From Shinisaurus crocodilurus (taxonomy: Eukaryota > Chordata > Lepidosauria > Squamata > Shinisauridae), in the NCBI GenBank assembly GCA_021292165.1, contig CM037877.1, forward strand, positions 127,538,402 to 127,602,401: a DNA stretch of 64,000 bases, given 5' to 3'. Of this stretch, positions 9,795 to 21,345 are shown one piece after another (within the stretch, counting starts at the first letter, position 1; every line of letters starts with the position of its first letter). Made by a program: the position numbers and the translations under genes. The notes beneath the pieces were generated by a model. That model did not search any database and was not told where the DNA came from. It saw nothing but the letters and a program-made list of their open reading frames with translations.

Positions 9795-12051
9795 ACCTAG
9801 AAGCAGGGGAGGAAGGAGGGATGTTGACCACCAGCTGGCCTGAACTGCAGTGCAGGCAGAGCTAGGAGGATCGCTGCTGATGCTGTTGCCTCCAGCTTAA
9901 AATGCAGTGCTGGAAGTAAAGGGTGGGTCACACCATTGCTGGTATTGGTGCTGCTGACCAAAATATGATGCAGGTGAGTAGACAGGTGACACCTAGTCCA
10001 AAATTGGGGGTGGTAAGTGGGTTCACCCGTTGCTGGCATTGTGTCACTTTGCCCCGCAAAGAAGTGAGTGAATGAGTGAGTTGGCAGGTGCACCACAGCT
10101 GCTGCTATCACACCCTGCACCTCTTTTGCCTCTTCCCTCTTCTTCTCCTTTTAACCCCACATTCCTCTGCCTCTTTTTCTCCTCGTAGTCCAATTGTGCA
10201 GCACTGTTCACCTGAAAAGAAGAGGAGGAGGAGGAGGAGGAGGAGGAGGAGGAGGAGGAGGAGGAGGAGGAGGAGGAGGAGGAGGAGGAGGAGGAGGAGG
10301 AGGAGCGGTATGTAGAAGAAGAGGTATTGTGACTTCCTTCATCCCACTTGGGAGGTTTGGGGTGCTCACCTGTGCAGACCCAATGGGAACTGGAATGCTA
10401 CACAGTGTCCATTTTTTTTTACTTGGCAGGCAGTTAGGTAGAGCTGCCACCTCTTCTAGGGGAGGAAGAGGGAGGCATAGGTCATTTCCATATATTGATT
10501 AACTTAAATGGATGTAAATTCAAAATCAACCATTGCCTGGTATTAAAGCTAAAACTGAAAGCAAGTCAAAAGCTCAATGCATGACCAGAAAACTGTTCAG
10601 GGTGGTTCAAAATGAGCCAGAAGAGAAACCTGTACCTGGGGGGATCCACATTACACTGTATATCATCAAGTTAGCAGAGCAGTACTGCTATATTCACGTC
10701 CCGCAGTCACTCCTCACAGGGCACACTCTCTTTAAATGTACTGCAGTCATCCCAGTTTGCCACCCCACACCTAACTCCGTAGCGGTAGAACTGGGTGTTG
10801 CCTTGAACAGGTTTTTTATTATTATTTTGCTTCATCATCTCTGCGCAGGTGTGAACGAGTGCAGGAGAGATCTTTAAAAAAAGAAAGGAAAAAGAATTGT
10901 TCCTCCCATTCTGAGTTTACCGAGCACAAGACTCCTGTTAAATCAGTGTGATACACTTGTGAGTAAGGGCATTGGAGAGAATGCAATTTACTTCTGAGTA
11001 GATGTGCCTTTTGGCTAATTTACAGCTCCCTACTCTTCGCGCAACAGGGGTGAACGCAGCTGTTCAAAATGGGGGGAAAGCCTCCCGCTCCTGTCCCCTC
11101 TCAAACTCCATGGCAGTTATCCTGGGGGTACTGCCTGTCACACGCAGCCTGGGAAATGGCCATTTAAGAAGAAGGGGTTCTTTGTTTCTGGTCCGCATCT
11201 ATGCGGAGGTGCGCACGTGCGCAGCAGCAAATTTGTTTTTAAAAAACACCCACCCACACGCAATTCCCCAAAGCAGCCTGTTCGGAGTTGCGCAGCAACA
11301 TTTACAAACCAAAAAATATATAAAAAATTAAGAAGCTTCCGGGGAAGAGGGCGAGCTGCCGCACAACAACAAATGGCGGATACCTCTCTTTTGCACCAGA
11401 GTCACGATGCCGCATGCATTCCCCCTGGCCCTCAAAAACTTTGGTGGCCCCACACCTTGGACGGGCAATTGCAGCACAAGTTTAGCACACACTGGCTGCG
11501 TACTGCAACGGTGAACCACAATAACTGAAAAAAACGTGATAAACCTAGTCTGGGAAATTCCAGAAGAAACAAAGAACAATTACGCAGGACTAGCGTGACC
11601 AGCACTGAAAAGTGTGTGTGTCATGTGCCCTGCAAGTCATGGCAGTGATACAGTACTATAATAAACCTTAAGTGTGGATCCGGCCCTGGACACAGTGTAT
11701 GTAGTGTGCAATCTGGAATGATGTGTGTAACACCTGGGGCTGATGCTGAGAAATAAACCAGACTTCTGCTGCGAGATCAGAGTTTTTGGCGCGTTTTGCA
11801 TGGTCCAGCTTCCCCCTCCCAGGGCTGCCAGTGTCAGGCACTGGGAACAGATGGACTGCGACACAGACCCCCAGCTTCATTACCCACCCATATGGAAACT
11901 GTCACTTACAGGAAAAAACATAGCCAGGAACAAGTGTTGGCTCCTTGGCAAACGGGTGATCTCATGCCTTGCTCACACAGCACTTAGGAAGGGCACTGCA
12001 GGACAGGCCAGATTTACTTTCTCTTCTAGGGATCCCCATACAGATGTGTGG
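9795..12051. other. intergenic sequence, mostly unassigned
   Basis: No convincing gene or LINE. It includes the (AGG)n repeat and a short foldback-type fragment near 10943-11000 (TTACTTCTGAGTAGATGTG). Frames over the AGG tract encode Arg, Gly or Pro runs and are artefacts. Confidence 0.4.
10219..10305. repeat. (AGG)n microsatellite, about 29 units
   Basis: An uninterrupted purine-only trinucleotide tract on the plus strand. Pure R/Y tracts of this length can adopt triplex structures and are prone to length change. Confidence 0.95.
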
Positions 12052-12072
12052 ATGTGTGTGTGTGTGCATGCG

Positions 12073-12103
<31 letters not shown>
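12052..12103. repeat. (TG)n-(CG)n-(CA)n alternating tract
   Basis: About 50 bp of alternating purine and pyrimidine with a CGCGCGCGCG centre. This is a classic Z-DNA-prone composition, and it ends just upstream of the CR1 insertion at 12131. Confidence 0.9.
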
Positions 12104-12104
<1 letters not shown>

Positions 12105-12130
12105 TCTGTGAATGTCTCAGTCATAATGTA

Positions 12131-14588
12131 CATAATGTAAATGGGTGACTTCAATTTCCCTGATATCTGTTGGGAGACTTATTCAGCCAAACATGGCCCC
12201 TCCAAGAAATTCCTGAGCTGTGCTGCTGATAACTTCCTCCTACAGAAAGTGGAGGAAGGAACTAGAGGATCGGCTATCCTTGACCTGATTCTAACCAAGA
12301 GAGATGAGTTAGTGGATAAAGTGGCAGTTTCGGGAACTCTGGGGGAAAGTGACCATGTTATACTTGAGTTCTTGATTCTAAGGGGAGCAAAAGCTGAGCG
12401 TAGCCAAACACGTACCCTGGATTTTAGGAAAGCCAATTTTAACAAACTCAGAACAATGATTAGTAAGATCCCATGGCAAGCGACTCTCATGAGAAAGGGA
12501 GCCCAGGAGGGGTGGGAGTTTTTAAAAAAGGAAATTTTAAAGGCACAATTGCAAACAATTCCCACAAGGAAAAAAGGCACAGGGCAACAGAAGAAGCCAA
12601 TGTGGATTCACAATAAACTCGAAGATGACCTGAAAACAAAAAAGGACACATATAGGAAGTGGAAGGAAGGACAGGCTACAAGGGAAGAGTACAGGCAGGT
12701 AGCACAGAACTGCAGGAATAGTGTCAGGAAGGCTAAAGCTGAGAATGAGCTAAGGTTAGCGAGGAATGCTAAAAGCAACAAAAAAGCTTTCTTCAGATAC
12801 ATGCACAGTAAAAGACAGAAGAAAGAACTGGTGGTTCAACTACGCAATGAGGATGGCAAATTGATAACAGAAGACAAAGAAAAGGCAGAAGTGTTCAATT
12901 CCTACTTCGGCTCGGTCTTCTCCCAAAAGAGGGTCTATGACCCCCCTGGCAAACCTGAAGTGCAGACTGTAGGGGCAGGATTGCAGCTTGAGATTGATAG
13001 GCAAATGGTCCATTTGATAGGCACCTGATTACTCTGAACGAGTTTAAATCTCCAGGGCCTGATGAGCTGCATCCTAGAGTAATAAAGGAACTGGCAGAAG
13101 AACTCTCAGAATCACTGTCTACTATCTTTGAGAAATCATGGAGGACAGGTGAAGTGCCAGACGACTGGAGGAGGGCAAATCTTGTTCCCATCTTCAAAAA
13201 GGGCAAGAAGGAGGAACCTGGGAACTATAGGCCAGTCAGTCTGACATCAATCCCCGGGAAGATTTTGGAGCAGATTATAGAGAAGTCAGTCTGCAAGCAC
13301 CTTGAAAACAATGCAGTGATTACTAGAAGCCAGCATGGATTTGTCAAGAACAAATCCTGTCAGACTAATCTGATCTCATTTTTTGATCGGGTAACCTCCC
13401 TTGTGGACTTTGGGAATGCTGTGGACATTATATATCTGGACTTCAGCAAAGCTTTCGACAAAGTGCCTCATGATATCCTGATTAGTAAGCTAGCTAAGAG
13501 TGGGCTAGATGGAACAACTATCAGGTGGATCCACAATTGGCTACAGAATTGGACTCAAGGAGTGCTTATCAATGGTTCCTTCTCAAACCATTAACAAGCG
13601 GGGTACCACAGGGCTCAGTCCTGGGCCCAGTGCTCTTCAACATTTTTATTAATGACTTGGATGAGGAGGTGCTGGGAATACTTATCAAATTTGCAGATGA
13701 CACAAAGTTGGGTGGAACAGCTAATACTCTGGAAGACAGAAACAAAATTTAAAGCGATCTCGATAGGCTGGAGTGCTGGGCTGAAAACAACAGAATGAAA
13801 TTTAATAGGGATAAATGCCAAGTGCTGCACCTCGGGAAAGGAAACCAAATGCAGAGTTACAGAATGGGGGACACTTGGCTCAACAATACTACAAGTGAGA
13901 AGGATCTTGGAATTGTTGTAGATCACAAGCTGAATATGAGCCAGCAATGTGATGTGGCTGCAAAGAAGGCAAATGTTATTTTGGGCTGCATCAATAGAAG
14001 TATAGCTTCCAAATCGCGTGAAGTGATAATTCCCCTTTACTCGGCACTGGTTAGGCCTCATCTTGAGTACTGCGTCCAGTTCTGGGCACCACACTTTAAG
14101 AAGGATGTAGACAAACTGGAGAGGGTTCAGAGGAGGGCAACAAGGATGATAAAGGGACTGGGAACAAGGCCCTATGAGGAGAGACTGATAGAACTGGGCA
14201 TGTTTAGCCTTCAGAAGAGGAGACTGAGGGGAGATACGATCGCACTCTTCCAGTACTTGAAGGGTTGTCACACAGAGGATGGCCAGGATCTCTTCTCAAT
14301 CATCCCAGTTTGCAGGACACGGGATAATGGGCTCAAGTTACAGGAACCAAGATTCCACCTAAACATCAGGAAAAAAATCCTGACTGTTAGAGCAATATGC
14401 CAACGGAACCAACTACCTAGGGGGGTGGTGGGCTCTCCCAATCTGGAGGCATTCAAGGTGCAGCTGGACAGCCATCTGTCAGGGGTGCTTTGACTTGGAT
14501 TCCTGCATTGAGCAGGGGGTTGGAGTCAATGGCCTTATAGGCCCCTTCCAATTCTACTTTTCTGTGATTCTATGATTCTATTATTCTA
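12131..14588 (+). mobile_element. CR1 LINE, 5'-truncated, 2.4 kb
   Basis: Covers the end of the endonuclease domain through the reverse transcriptase, the C-terminal region and the 3' UTR, ending in TTCTATTATTCTA-type repeats. ORF1 and the start of ORF2 are missing. It is strikingly similar to 52209-54052 and 45631-46865, which implies recent activity of this CR1 subfamily. The CA/CG microsatellite sits about 30 bp upstream of the truncation point. Confidence 0.92.
12141..14493 (+). pseudogene. CR1 ORF2 (endonuclease-reverse transcriptase), broken
   Basis: ORF2 would encode an endonuclease plus reverse transcriptase used for target-primed insertion. Visible in order: MGDFNFPDICWE and GESDHVILEF of the endonuclease (12141-12375), the NYRPVSLTSIPGKILEQ block (about 13220), YLDFSKAFDKVPHD (about 13430), [10 protein letters not shown] (about 13603), the catalytic box [12 protein letters not shown] (about 13680-13715), and the C-terminal [15 protein letters not shown] tail. 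The frame shifts near 13010-13030 and 13590, and a TAA stop near 13750 interrupts the KIQSDLDRLE-type stretch. It is not functional. Confidence 0.88.
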
Positions 14589-15306
14589 GTTCCCCCACTA
14601 CTCAGACTTTTGCTCTCTTTTTTCTCCACACTGCAAAAGCCCTTCGTAATTGTTCTGCACTTCCAAGCCATACAGATACTGGGATTGCAACATACAAGTT
14701 TTTCCATGAAACTCACATGTGGGGATAAACCAATGTTTTCTATCACTTTTCTTCTGTTCAGTCACAGTCCTCTGCATGTTTACTTGGAAATAAGTCTCAT
14801 TGTGCTAAGAAATCATAAGTATTTAGCCTTGCAGCCTCGGCCTCTAAGATACACCAGCTCTCAAGACTTGGCTTCACCTTGACTGTGCAGTTTTGGGGAC
14901 GCAGGAAGCTCATCTACTTTTGCTGGCATGTATAAATGAAACTCTCACCGTGAGGAAAGAGCTGTGTCACTTCAAGGTAAGTGTGCGTTATTGAAATGCT
15001 GTAGCCTTGGTCTTGTTTGCAAGCCGTTTCCTCACAAAGCCTTGAGTCAGGGAGGGCTTTAAAGCAAAGGACAATTTGTGGCATTCTGAAAGTGTGCGGA
15101 GCTCAGTCCCCAGTCATTGGCCCACTGGGAAAAAGAGCCTCTGTCTGCTCTGCACAGTGAGTGCGAAACACATTGACACAACTCTAGTTGTGGAATTAGC
15201 ATGTTCTTATTCATTTGCTCCACTGATCTTGCTCTGTACCTACATTAAGGCCTTATTTACACTATAAATGTACACTGGGTTCATACCTTTTAACAATCAT
15301 GGCTTC
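14589..15306. other. intergenic, with one foldback-repeat fragment
   Basis: No gene. 14755-14838 (TCCTCTGCATGTTTACTTGG ending TTAGCCTTGCAGCC) is an eroded member of the CAATCCT...GGATTGCAGCC foldback family. Confidence 0.4.
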
Positions 15307-15314
15307 CTCTAAAA

Positions 15315-15379
15315 CTGGCTGGGGCATGCTGGGAGTTGTAGGCCAAAAGCATCTGGGGACCCAAGGTTGGAGAACACTG
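15315..15379. mobile_element. half of a palindromic hAT MITE with intact target duplication
   Basis: Only the right arm remains, from the palindrome centre (CTGGCTGGGGCATGC) to GGTTGGAGAACACTG. Yet the element is still flanked by the perfect 8-bp repeat CTCTAAAA (15307-15314 and 15380-15387). The left arm is missing exactly up to the target duplication. Confidence 0.85.
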
Positions 15380-15559
15380 CTCTAAAATAATCTTGGGAAT
15401 TTCAGTCTGGTGAGATGCTGAGGATCCCAACACTTCCACCCAAAATATAATTCCCAGCTTTCCTTGGGAAATCAATTCGAGTGTATAGTGTGGATGTGTC
15501 CTAAGTGGTTCTAGAGGCATATCTTATGCAAAACTACATTGCAGGGACAGGGGCCTGTG

Positions 15560-15716
15560 CTAAGTATCCCATCATCAACACAGAAGTAATGCGAACTTTC
15601 AGAGAGGCACATGGTAGAGTTCCCACAGGCAGCTGCTTGGACACTGTGTGAACAGAAGCTGGACTAGATGGATCCTTGGCCTGATTCAGTGTGGCTCTTC
15701 TTATGTTCTTCACTAC
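15560..15716 (+). mobile_element. CR1-type LINE 3' end fragment
   Basis: Contains the LINE 3' UTR signature GCTGGACTAGATGGATCC...GGCTCTTCTTATGTTCTTC. It belongs to a CR1-like subfamily different from the ATTCTATG-tailed copies. It may correspond to the LINE split at 34690-36560, but this is only an inference. Confidence 0.6.
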
Positions 15717-16430
15717 AAAGCACACAGAGGATTGCTTGTTTAACAACATGCCCATGTCAAGATCTTCCCAGAGCTCCCATCATTTGGTAGATGAAAATAG
15801 GGACCATTCTGAATATGCCCAGGGATGGAGCTTAGTTTCCCAGAGGATGGGTCCTGGTGGATCAGTTGGTGGAGCCAACACAATACAGCTAGGGGTCATC
15901 AGGGTGATTATTATGTTTCCTGTCCCTGGATTTCATGCAGAAAAGCCCTCAGGGAAAAGAAGAAATTTCTCCCCCATTCTCATTCAATTTGATAGAAAAG
16001 AAATTGCATTTGAAAAGAAAATCAATGCTGAAGAAAATTTCAGAGGAATTCTCATGGGTTGGGCTTGGGTTTGCTGTGCTTACCATGTGGGAGGTGGCTG
16101 AGGAGTGTGTGTAAGTATCCTGTTTTTCATTGTTCAGTCATCTTTCTGGCAGCCTCCTTGGCTTCCCACACTTCAATAAACTTATTTTTATTTTGTTTGC
16201 TACCCAAATCCTACGTGTCAGCTTGGCGTTATTAACCTGCTTTACTTTTAAATCTACACACACACCTTTGTACCCACAGCATCATATATTTAAAAATAGA
16301 TCCTTAATAACCAGTATTAATCTTTTCCCTCATTAGTAGGGGAAAGGTTTCATTTGACCCTCCCCTCAGGTTTTTAAGTGTTGATGCTTGGCCTGAGAAG
16401 GGTTTATGCGCCTGGTCCTAAAGTGGAAGG
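15717..16430. other. intergenic, no recognisable feature
   Basis: Mixed composition with no supported frame. A CA-type run and AT-rich stretches lie near 16255-16300. Confidence 0.4.
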
Positions 16431-16435
16431 ACCCC

Positions 16436-16730
16436 TGCCTCCCAGGAGTAACATCAGAGCAAGGGGAAGACCAACCTGGCCCCATACATCAGCCAGAGAG
16501 GGAGCAGCTGCAGGGAGCTCGCAACACCCCTCCTTGCCAGAAGGAACATGCAGCTCCAACTGACAGTTCCCTGGGGCAGCAGACTCTGGCCTCATCCATC
16601 GGCCAGAGAACCAAGGGCCACTGGGAGGATGCACCCCTTGCCTCCTAGGAGTAACATCAGAGCAAGGGGGAGACCAACCTGGCCCCATACATCAGCTGGA
16701 GAGGGAGCAGCTGCAGGGAGCATGTTTTGC
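16436..16730 (+). repeat. partial tandem duplication, period 203 bp
   Basis: The block around AGGAGTAACATCAGAGCAAG at 16444 recurs at 16647, and the match continues for about 85 bp to GGGAGCAGCTGCAGGGAGC. With the tail at 16868-16976 it may form the body of one retroposon. No coding sequence. Confidence 0.6.
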
Positions 16731-16867
16731 CCTTCCCTGCCCAAAAAAAGAAAAAGAAAAAAGAAAGAAAAACCTATAAGAACCTTTTAAACTAAGAACT
16801 GGTTCCTGAGTTTGGCATTCTTCCTCCTCCCTCCCAATCCCTTTTCCTTTTGTGTCATGTCTTTTAG

Positions 16868-16976
16868 ATTGTGAGCCTGAGGGCAGGGACTGTCTTATTA
16901 TTAATCTGTCTAAGCCACTCTGAGAGACTTTTCTGGCTGAAGAGCGGGGTATAAATGCAATAAATAAATAAATAAA
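16868..16976 (+). mobile_element. SINE/LINE 3' tail ending (AATA)n
   Basis: GAGGGCAGGGACTGTC, TTTTCTGGCTGAAGAGCGGG and TATAAATGCAATAAATAA form a retroposon 3' tail. The reverse complement of the same tail is at 40322-40520. The tail type suggests mobilisation by an L2-like LINE. Confidence 0.6.
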
Positions 16977-17007
16977 TAAGAGCCATAGGGGAAAACCTCA
17001 TGCAGTA

Positions 17008-17147
17008 ATTCCTCCTATGGGCCTTTTTTTTTTTTCAGATCAGGAAGTGCAGGCAGCCCAGGGGGGCTGCAAAGCAATGGAGAGCTGTGTAATAGAAAGT
17101 GCACACACACACACACAGCACCCTCAGCTGCCTTGCAGTGATTAGGG
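17008..17147. repeat. dispersed repeat arm
   Basis: TTCAGATCAGGAAGTGCAGG to CTTGCAGTGATTAGG matches the reverse complement of 48420-48545. There the sequence is one arm of a palindromic pair. A CA run at 17104-17117 interrupts it. Confidence 0.55.
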
Positions 17148-17557
17148 AAGCTCAAAAACACCACAAAAATACATTATAAAATGCCCCAAGAATGAGGCAG
17201 AACAATGGGAACCTCTTTCAACAGTTTCAAGAAAACTTTCAGGAAATCGGAGGACAGATTTTGGAACAGCACTAGCCTCGCCTCTTCCCTGGAGCTCGAC
17301 ACAGTACTGCTCCCTTCACACCCGCATCACAGAGGATGCAAAATGGGGGGGTCAGGCTGCCAACACAGTTAATGCTGCTACTTGTAGTGGCAGCACAACC
17401 CCCCCCCGAAACACTTACATAGAAAGAAAGAGCCTGTGCTACACCCCATGCCAGTGGTGAACCCTACCTCTGAGAAACCATGGAGAATTTTTCCTCCCCC
17501 TGGAGAAATTTGGTAAAATTTTCCACAAATGGGTGGAGAATTTCGTGAAGTCATTTG

Positions 17558-18320
17558 CAGGGATGGGGACTTGGACTCGAGGACTCGACTCGTGAGTCGG
17601 ACTGAGTCCCCCCTCTGACTCGACTCGGACTTGAGTCCCAATATTTTTAATGGGACTCGAGACTCGACTCGGGACTCGAGACCAAGGACTCGTCAACATC
17701 CCTGGGCTGTTGACGAGTCTTCTGGCTGTGCCAGAAGGAGCGCGATCACCGGTGAAGAGCGCATGGAAGCGAGGCGCGCCGCTGCTCAGCCACTATGGAC
17801 AGCTACCAGGAGTGCAGCCCCAATGATGTGTTGAGATTTATTTTGATTGATGTGTTGTTGTGGGGGGTTTGGGTTAGGGTCAGACATTTTGGGTTTGGCT
17901 GCCTCTGCCTGCCTGTCTGGGGTTCCCAGCCTCCTCTGCCTGCCTGGTCTCTTCTTGACCTGTTCAGCAGTTGAATTGTCCAAGACAAAGGCCTCTGCCT
18001 GCCTGCTTTGGGGTTCCCTGCCTCCTCTGCCTGCCTGGTTATTTTGGGTTTGTCTGCCTGGTCTGTTCTTGCCAAAATCAGTTGCAGAGTTTTGAAATAA
18101 AAAGGCACACTTGTGCCTAGAATTTATTTAAGCCACACATCTGAAGTAGCCTTATTTTGTTGGGGGGAAACCCCATTGATTTTAATAGGGACTTGTGGAG
18201 TCAGTTTTGGGAGTGACTCGTGAGTCACCATTTTGGACCAAGGACTCGGACTCGAGACTCGGGTCCAAAGACTCGTGACTCGACTCATGACTCGAGACCA
18301 AGGACTCTTCAACATCCCTG
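17558..18320. mobile_element. GAGTC-rich hAT element, copy 3 (inverted, internally deleted)
   Basis: Same ends as the 132-1127 element in opposite orientation. It is flanked by the perfect 8-bp repeat GTCATTTG (17550-17557 and 18321-18328). The internal terminus copy lies at 17697-17704, again giving a 147-bp end block. Most of the transposase relic is deleted: the break follows a block reading TTATTTTGATTGATGTGTTG. Total length is 763 bp. Confidence 0.9.
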
Positions 18321-18328
18321 GTCATTTG

Positions 18329-19334
18329 TGCACAACTCTATAAAACTGTTAATGATGACCAAGCAACCTTCCTCTGTTAGGGAGATAGCATGTCAGTACA
18401 CCAAGATGCAGGGGAAATGTGTCCTTAATGGGAGCTAATGGTTAGGAGATCTCTGGAATTCTCAAGTGTAAGTAAGCCATCAGAGCTCTGAGAAGGTGAC
18501 CCAGAGGAAACCAAAACCCAAGTAGCACTGCCCCTGGAATTTACTACTACTTGGGGAAGTGGAGAGGCATGACTCCAACAAAAGGGAACACACAGCTATA
18601 CCCCAGCTGTGAAGCAAAATCCATATTCAGAGCTTCTCACAGAGAATTCTTCACTTAGGGCTGCCATTTGTTGTTGTTTTTAAAAAAGACTGTCCTGATT
18701 GTTCTCTTCCCCCACTCAGAAAACTATTATAGATCTAGAGCTCATATAGCAGCAATTTGGCTGTGAAGAACTTCTGGTTTTGATGCTGAGCACAAAAACG
18801 CTCAGGGACAGACCAAAGGATTGTAGCCAATATTAGTCCTACTTAGAGGAGACCCATTGAAATGAATGGGACTTAAGTTAGACTAAGGTTGGATACAATC
18901 CAATAACATTTGGGAAGAAAGGCACAGAATATAATGTGGATGCGAAGTAAAGGGATTTTCTCCACGGCTATGCATTCGAAAGCACATATTTCAAGATCAC
19001 TATGTGGGATTATCTCTTTAACACTTTTTAACCACCCTGTCATACTTACAATGAGGCTGGTAACAGGGTGGATTTTTCTACTCTTTTAAAGCACAGTTAT
19101 GGGCGAAGCAGCATACCCTCTATGATAGTGCTCCCCGAAACTAGGGCATTCTTTTCTCAAGCTTTGTGATGGGTGGGTGTTGTTGTTTTTTAAAAAACTT
19201 TGCTTTAACTCTGTTCCCACAAGCAAGTTTCAAGAAAACTTGAAGCAAGTTGAAGCAAAGCTCTTTTCAGCTAACACAAGTTGGTGTCTGTCTTCCATTT
19301 CCTCCCCCCCCCCGTCCCTCAAATGCCCCAGACA
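18329..19334. other. intergenic, with one foldback-repeat fragment
   Basis: No gene. 18820-18905 holds a member of the foldback family (GACCCATTGAAATGAATGGG). The rest is unassigned. Confidence 0.4.
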
Positions 19335-21345
19335 ATGACTGGGTTTGCACAACACAGGGTGGCTTAGTATAATGTCTGAACTCAGAGCGGTTTCCCCTTC
19401 ATGGCAGTTTTGCACAAACAAGCCACCCTGAGAACCCATGGCTTGTAGTAGAGTTGCTTAGTGTGGCTTGTTCTCAAGGTGGCTTAGTGCGATGTCTGAA
19501 CCCAGCGGGGTGATTTTTTTGTGGGTTGTCAGGAACAGCTAGAGAGCTGGCCGGCAAACGCTGCAAAAACCCCGGCTGCCCCTCACAATCTCGCTAGTGC
19601 CGCTGCCATTCTCCCTCATGTCAGCCCCAGGATAGATTTTTAAACCCCCCCCCCCAGGATTCTTGAAGAAAGGACACCGGACAGTGTCCTGATTGCAATG
19701 GCAATTTAAAAACATTTTATTTAAACCCCCCCCCCCCGCACAAGTGCACAGGAGTAAATGACTACTGCTAGGAATTTTGAGTAATTTCCCCTCCAAATTT
19801 GTGCATCCATCCAAATTTTACTGCCATGCTATGAGATTTGCACAATTTCCCCATTAGTTTTACTGCTTTGCCATGAGATTTGCTCATCCCGCCCTCCATT
19901 TTACTGCCCTGCCATCAGTGCCATGAGATTTACGTATGTGTAGTGATCCCGTTTACTGCTCTGTAATCCTAATGTACATCCGACAGCTAGCAATGGAGAC
20001 CAGTGGAGGGAAGCGACAAGCGGGGGGGGGGGGGGGAGCCGAAAGCAGCTGCTGCTGGCTGCAGGAGGGAAGGGGTTTTAGGGGCAGGTGTGCTTACATC
20101 AGGGTAACATGTAATGTGAAGCAGCCTTTCCAAATAGAAGATGCTCTCTAGCAAGGGATGCGCTGCAGTGGAGGACGTTGACAAGGTGTCAGGGGGAGCC
20201 GAAAGCGGCTGGCGGCTGCTTTAGGGGCTGGTGTAATGACTTCAGTGTAACGTGAAGCAGCCTTTTTATTTATTTATTTATTTTAAAGGTGTTCACTAGC
20301 AAGGGAAGCGCCGGAGCAGAGGACGTTGCCAAGAGGGGGATATAGGTATGCCTGGCTAAATAGGGGACAGGTGCTCTTGCGGTCCTGTGTAAGAATGCAA
20401 GACACTGGGGAAAACCCCCATCCCCACAAAGTTTGTGAACACGTTCTCACGTTCATAAAGGCTCATAAAATTATTTCTTTTGCAATCTGATGCAGGAGTG
20501 GGGTGGAGTTTCCCTCCTCAGCCAGAAACTTTTTTTTTTTTAAAGGCTGCTTCATGTTACACTAAAAGTGCCCCCACCCCAAAGTGCCTCCTCTCCTGCA
20601 GCTGCTAGCCACTCTCAGCTCCCCACTCCCCTTTCATGCTTGTATTTTCTGCTCCACTGGTCTCAGTTGTTTACCTTCAGAATGCACATGAGGGTTACAG
20701 AGCAGTGAGCAGGATAGCAAAAATTATGAAAAATGCATTGCAGGGCAGTAAAATGGAGGGGGGAAATTGCACAGATCTCATGGCAAAACAGTAAAAGAGT
20801 GGGGAATCATGCAAAATTTGGCAGAGCAGTACAACGGTGGGGAGAGTTGCACAATTTTCATGGCAGGAAAAATAAATAAAAGTTTGTGAACGCCTTCCTG
20901 CTTGTGTTCTTACTTCAGTGTAAGGGAAGTGCTGAAGTGGAGAACATTGACAAGAGGGGGATACGAATTTGCTTGGCTAGATAGCAGATAGGCAGGCTTT
21001 CATTCTTGTGCAAGGGCCTGGGGAAAAAACGGTTGCGAACATGTTCCCACGTTCATAAGAACTCAGAAAATTATTTCCTTTTTGTGATCTGATGTGGGAG
21101 GGAGGGGGAGTTTCCCACGTGAACCAGGTGCTGAAGTAGGGCATGAGCAAATGAGGATTTCTGCTGCAAAGCCCCCTGGGATACATGCTGGCAGCGGGCT
21201 GGAGGACTGGGAGGGACTGGGGGAGAAACAAGCCATGGGGAAGCCACCGAGTGGGTGATTGTCAGGAATAGGGGACAAGCCACCCACCCATGATGGCTTG
21301 GCTTCTTCTCAGGGTGGCTTAGCATGATGTGCAAATCTGCCCATC
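19335..21345. repeat. 2-kb composite foldback element
   Basis: The outer ends pair imperfectly (GGGTTTGCACAACACAGGGTG at 19340 against GTGGCTTAGCATGATGTGC near 21315). Inside, 19800-19995 and 20640-20870 are inverted copies of each other, each made of repeated units around TTACTGC...GCCATGAGATTTGC. Between and after them lies a module repeated three times in direct orientation (about 20060-20200, 20190-20480, 20880-21110) around GAGGACGTTGACAAG. No transposase was found. A non-autonomous foldback transposon is the likeliest reading. Confidence 0.5.

Noticed and set aside
10194..10502. Open frames rich in Arg, Gly or Pro
   Set aside because: Translation of an (AGG)n microsatellite in three frames and the opposite strand.
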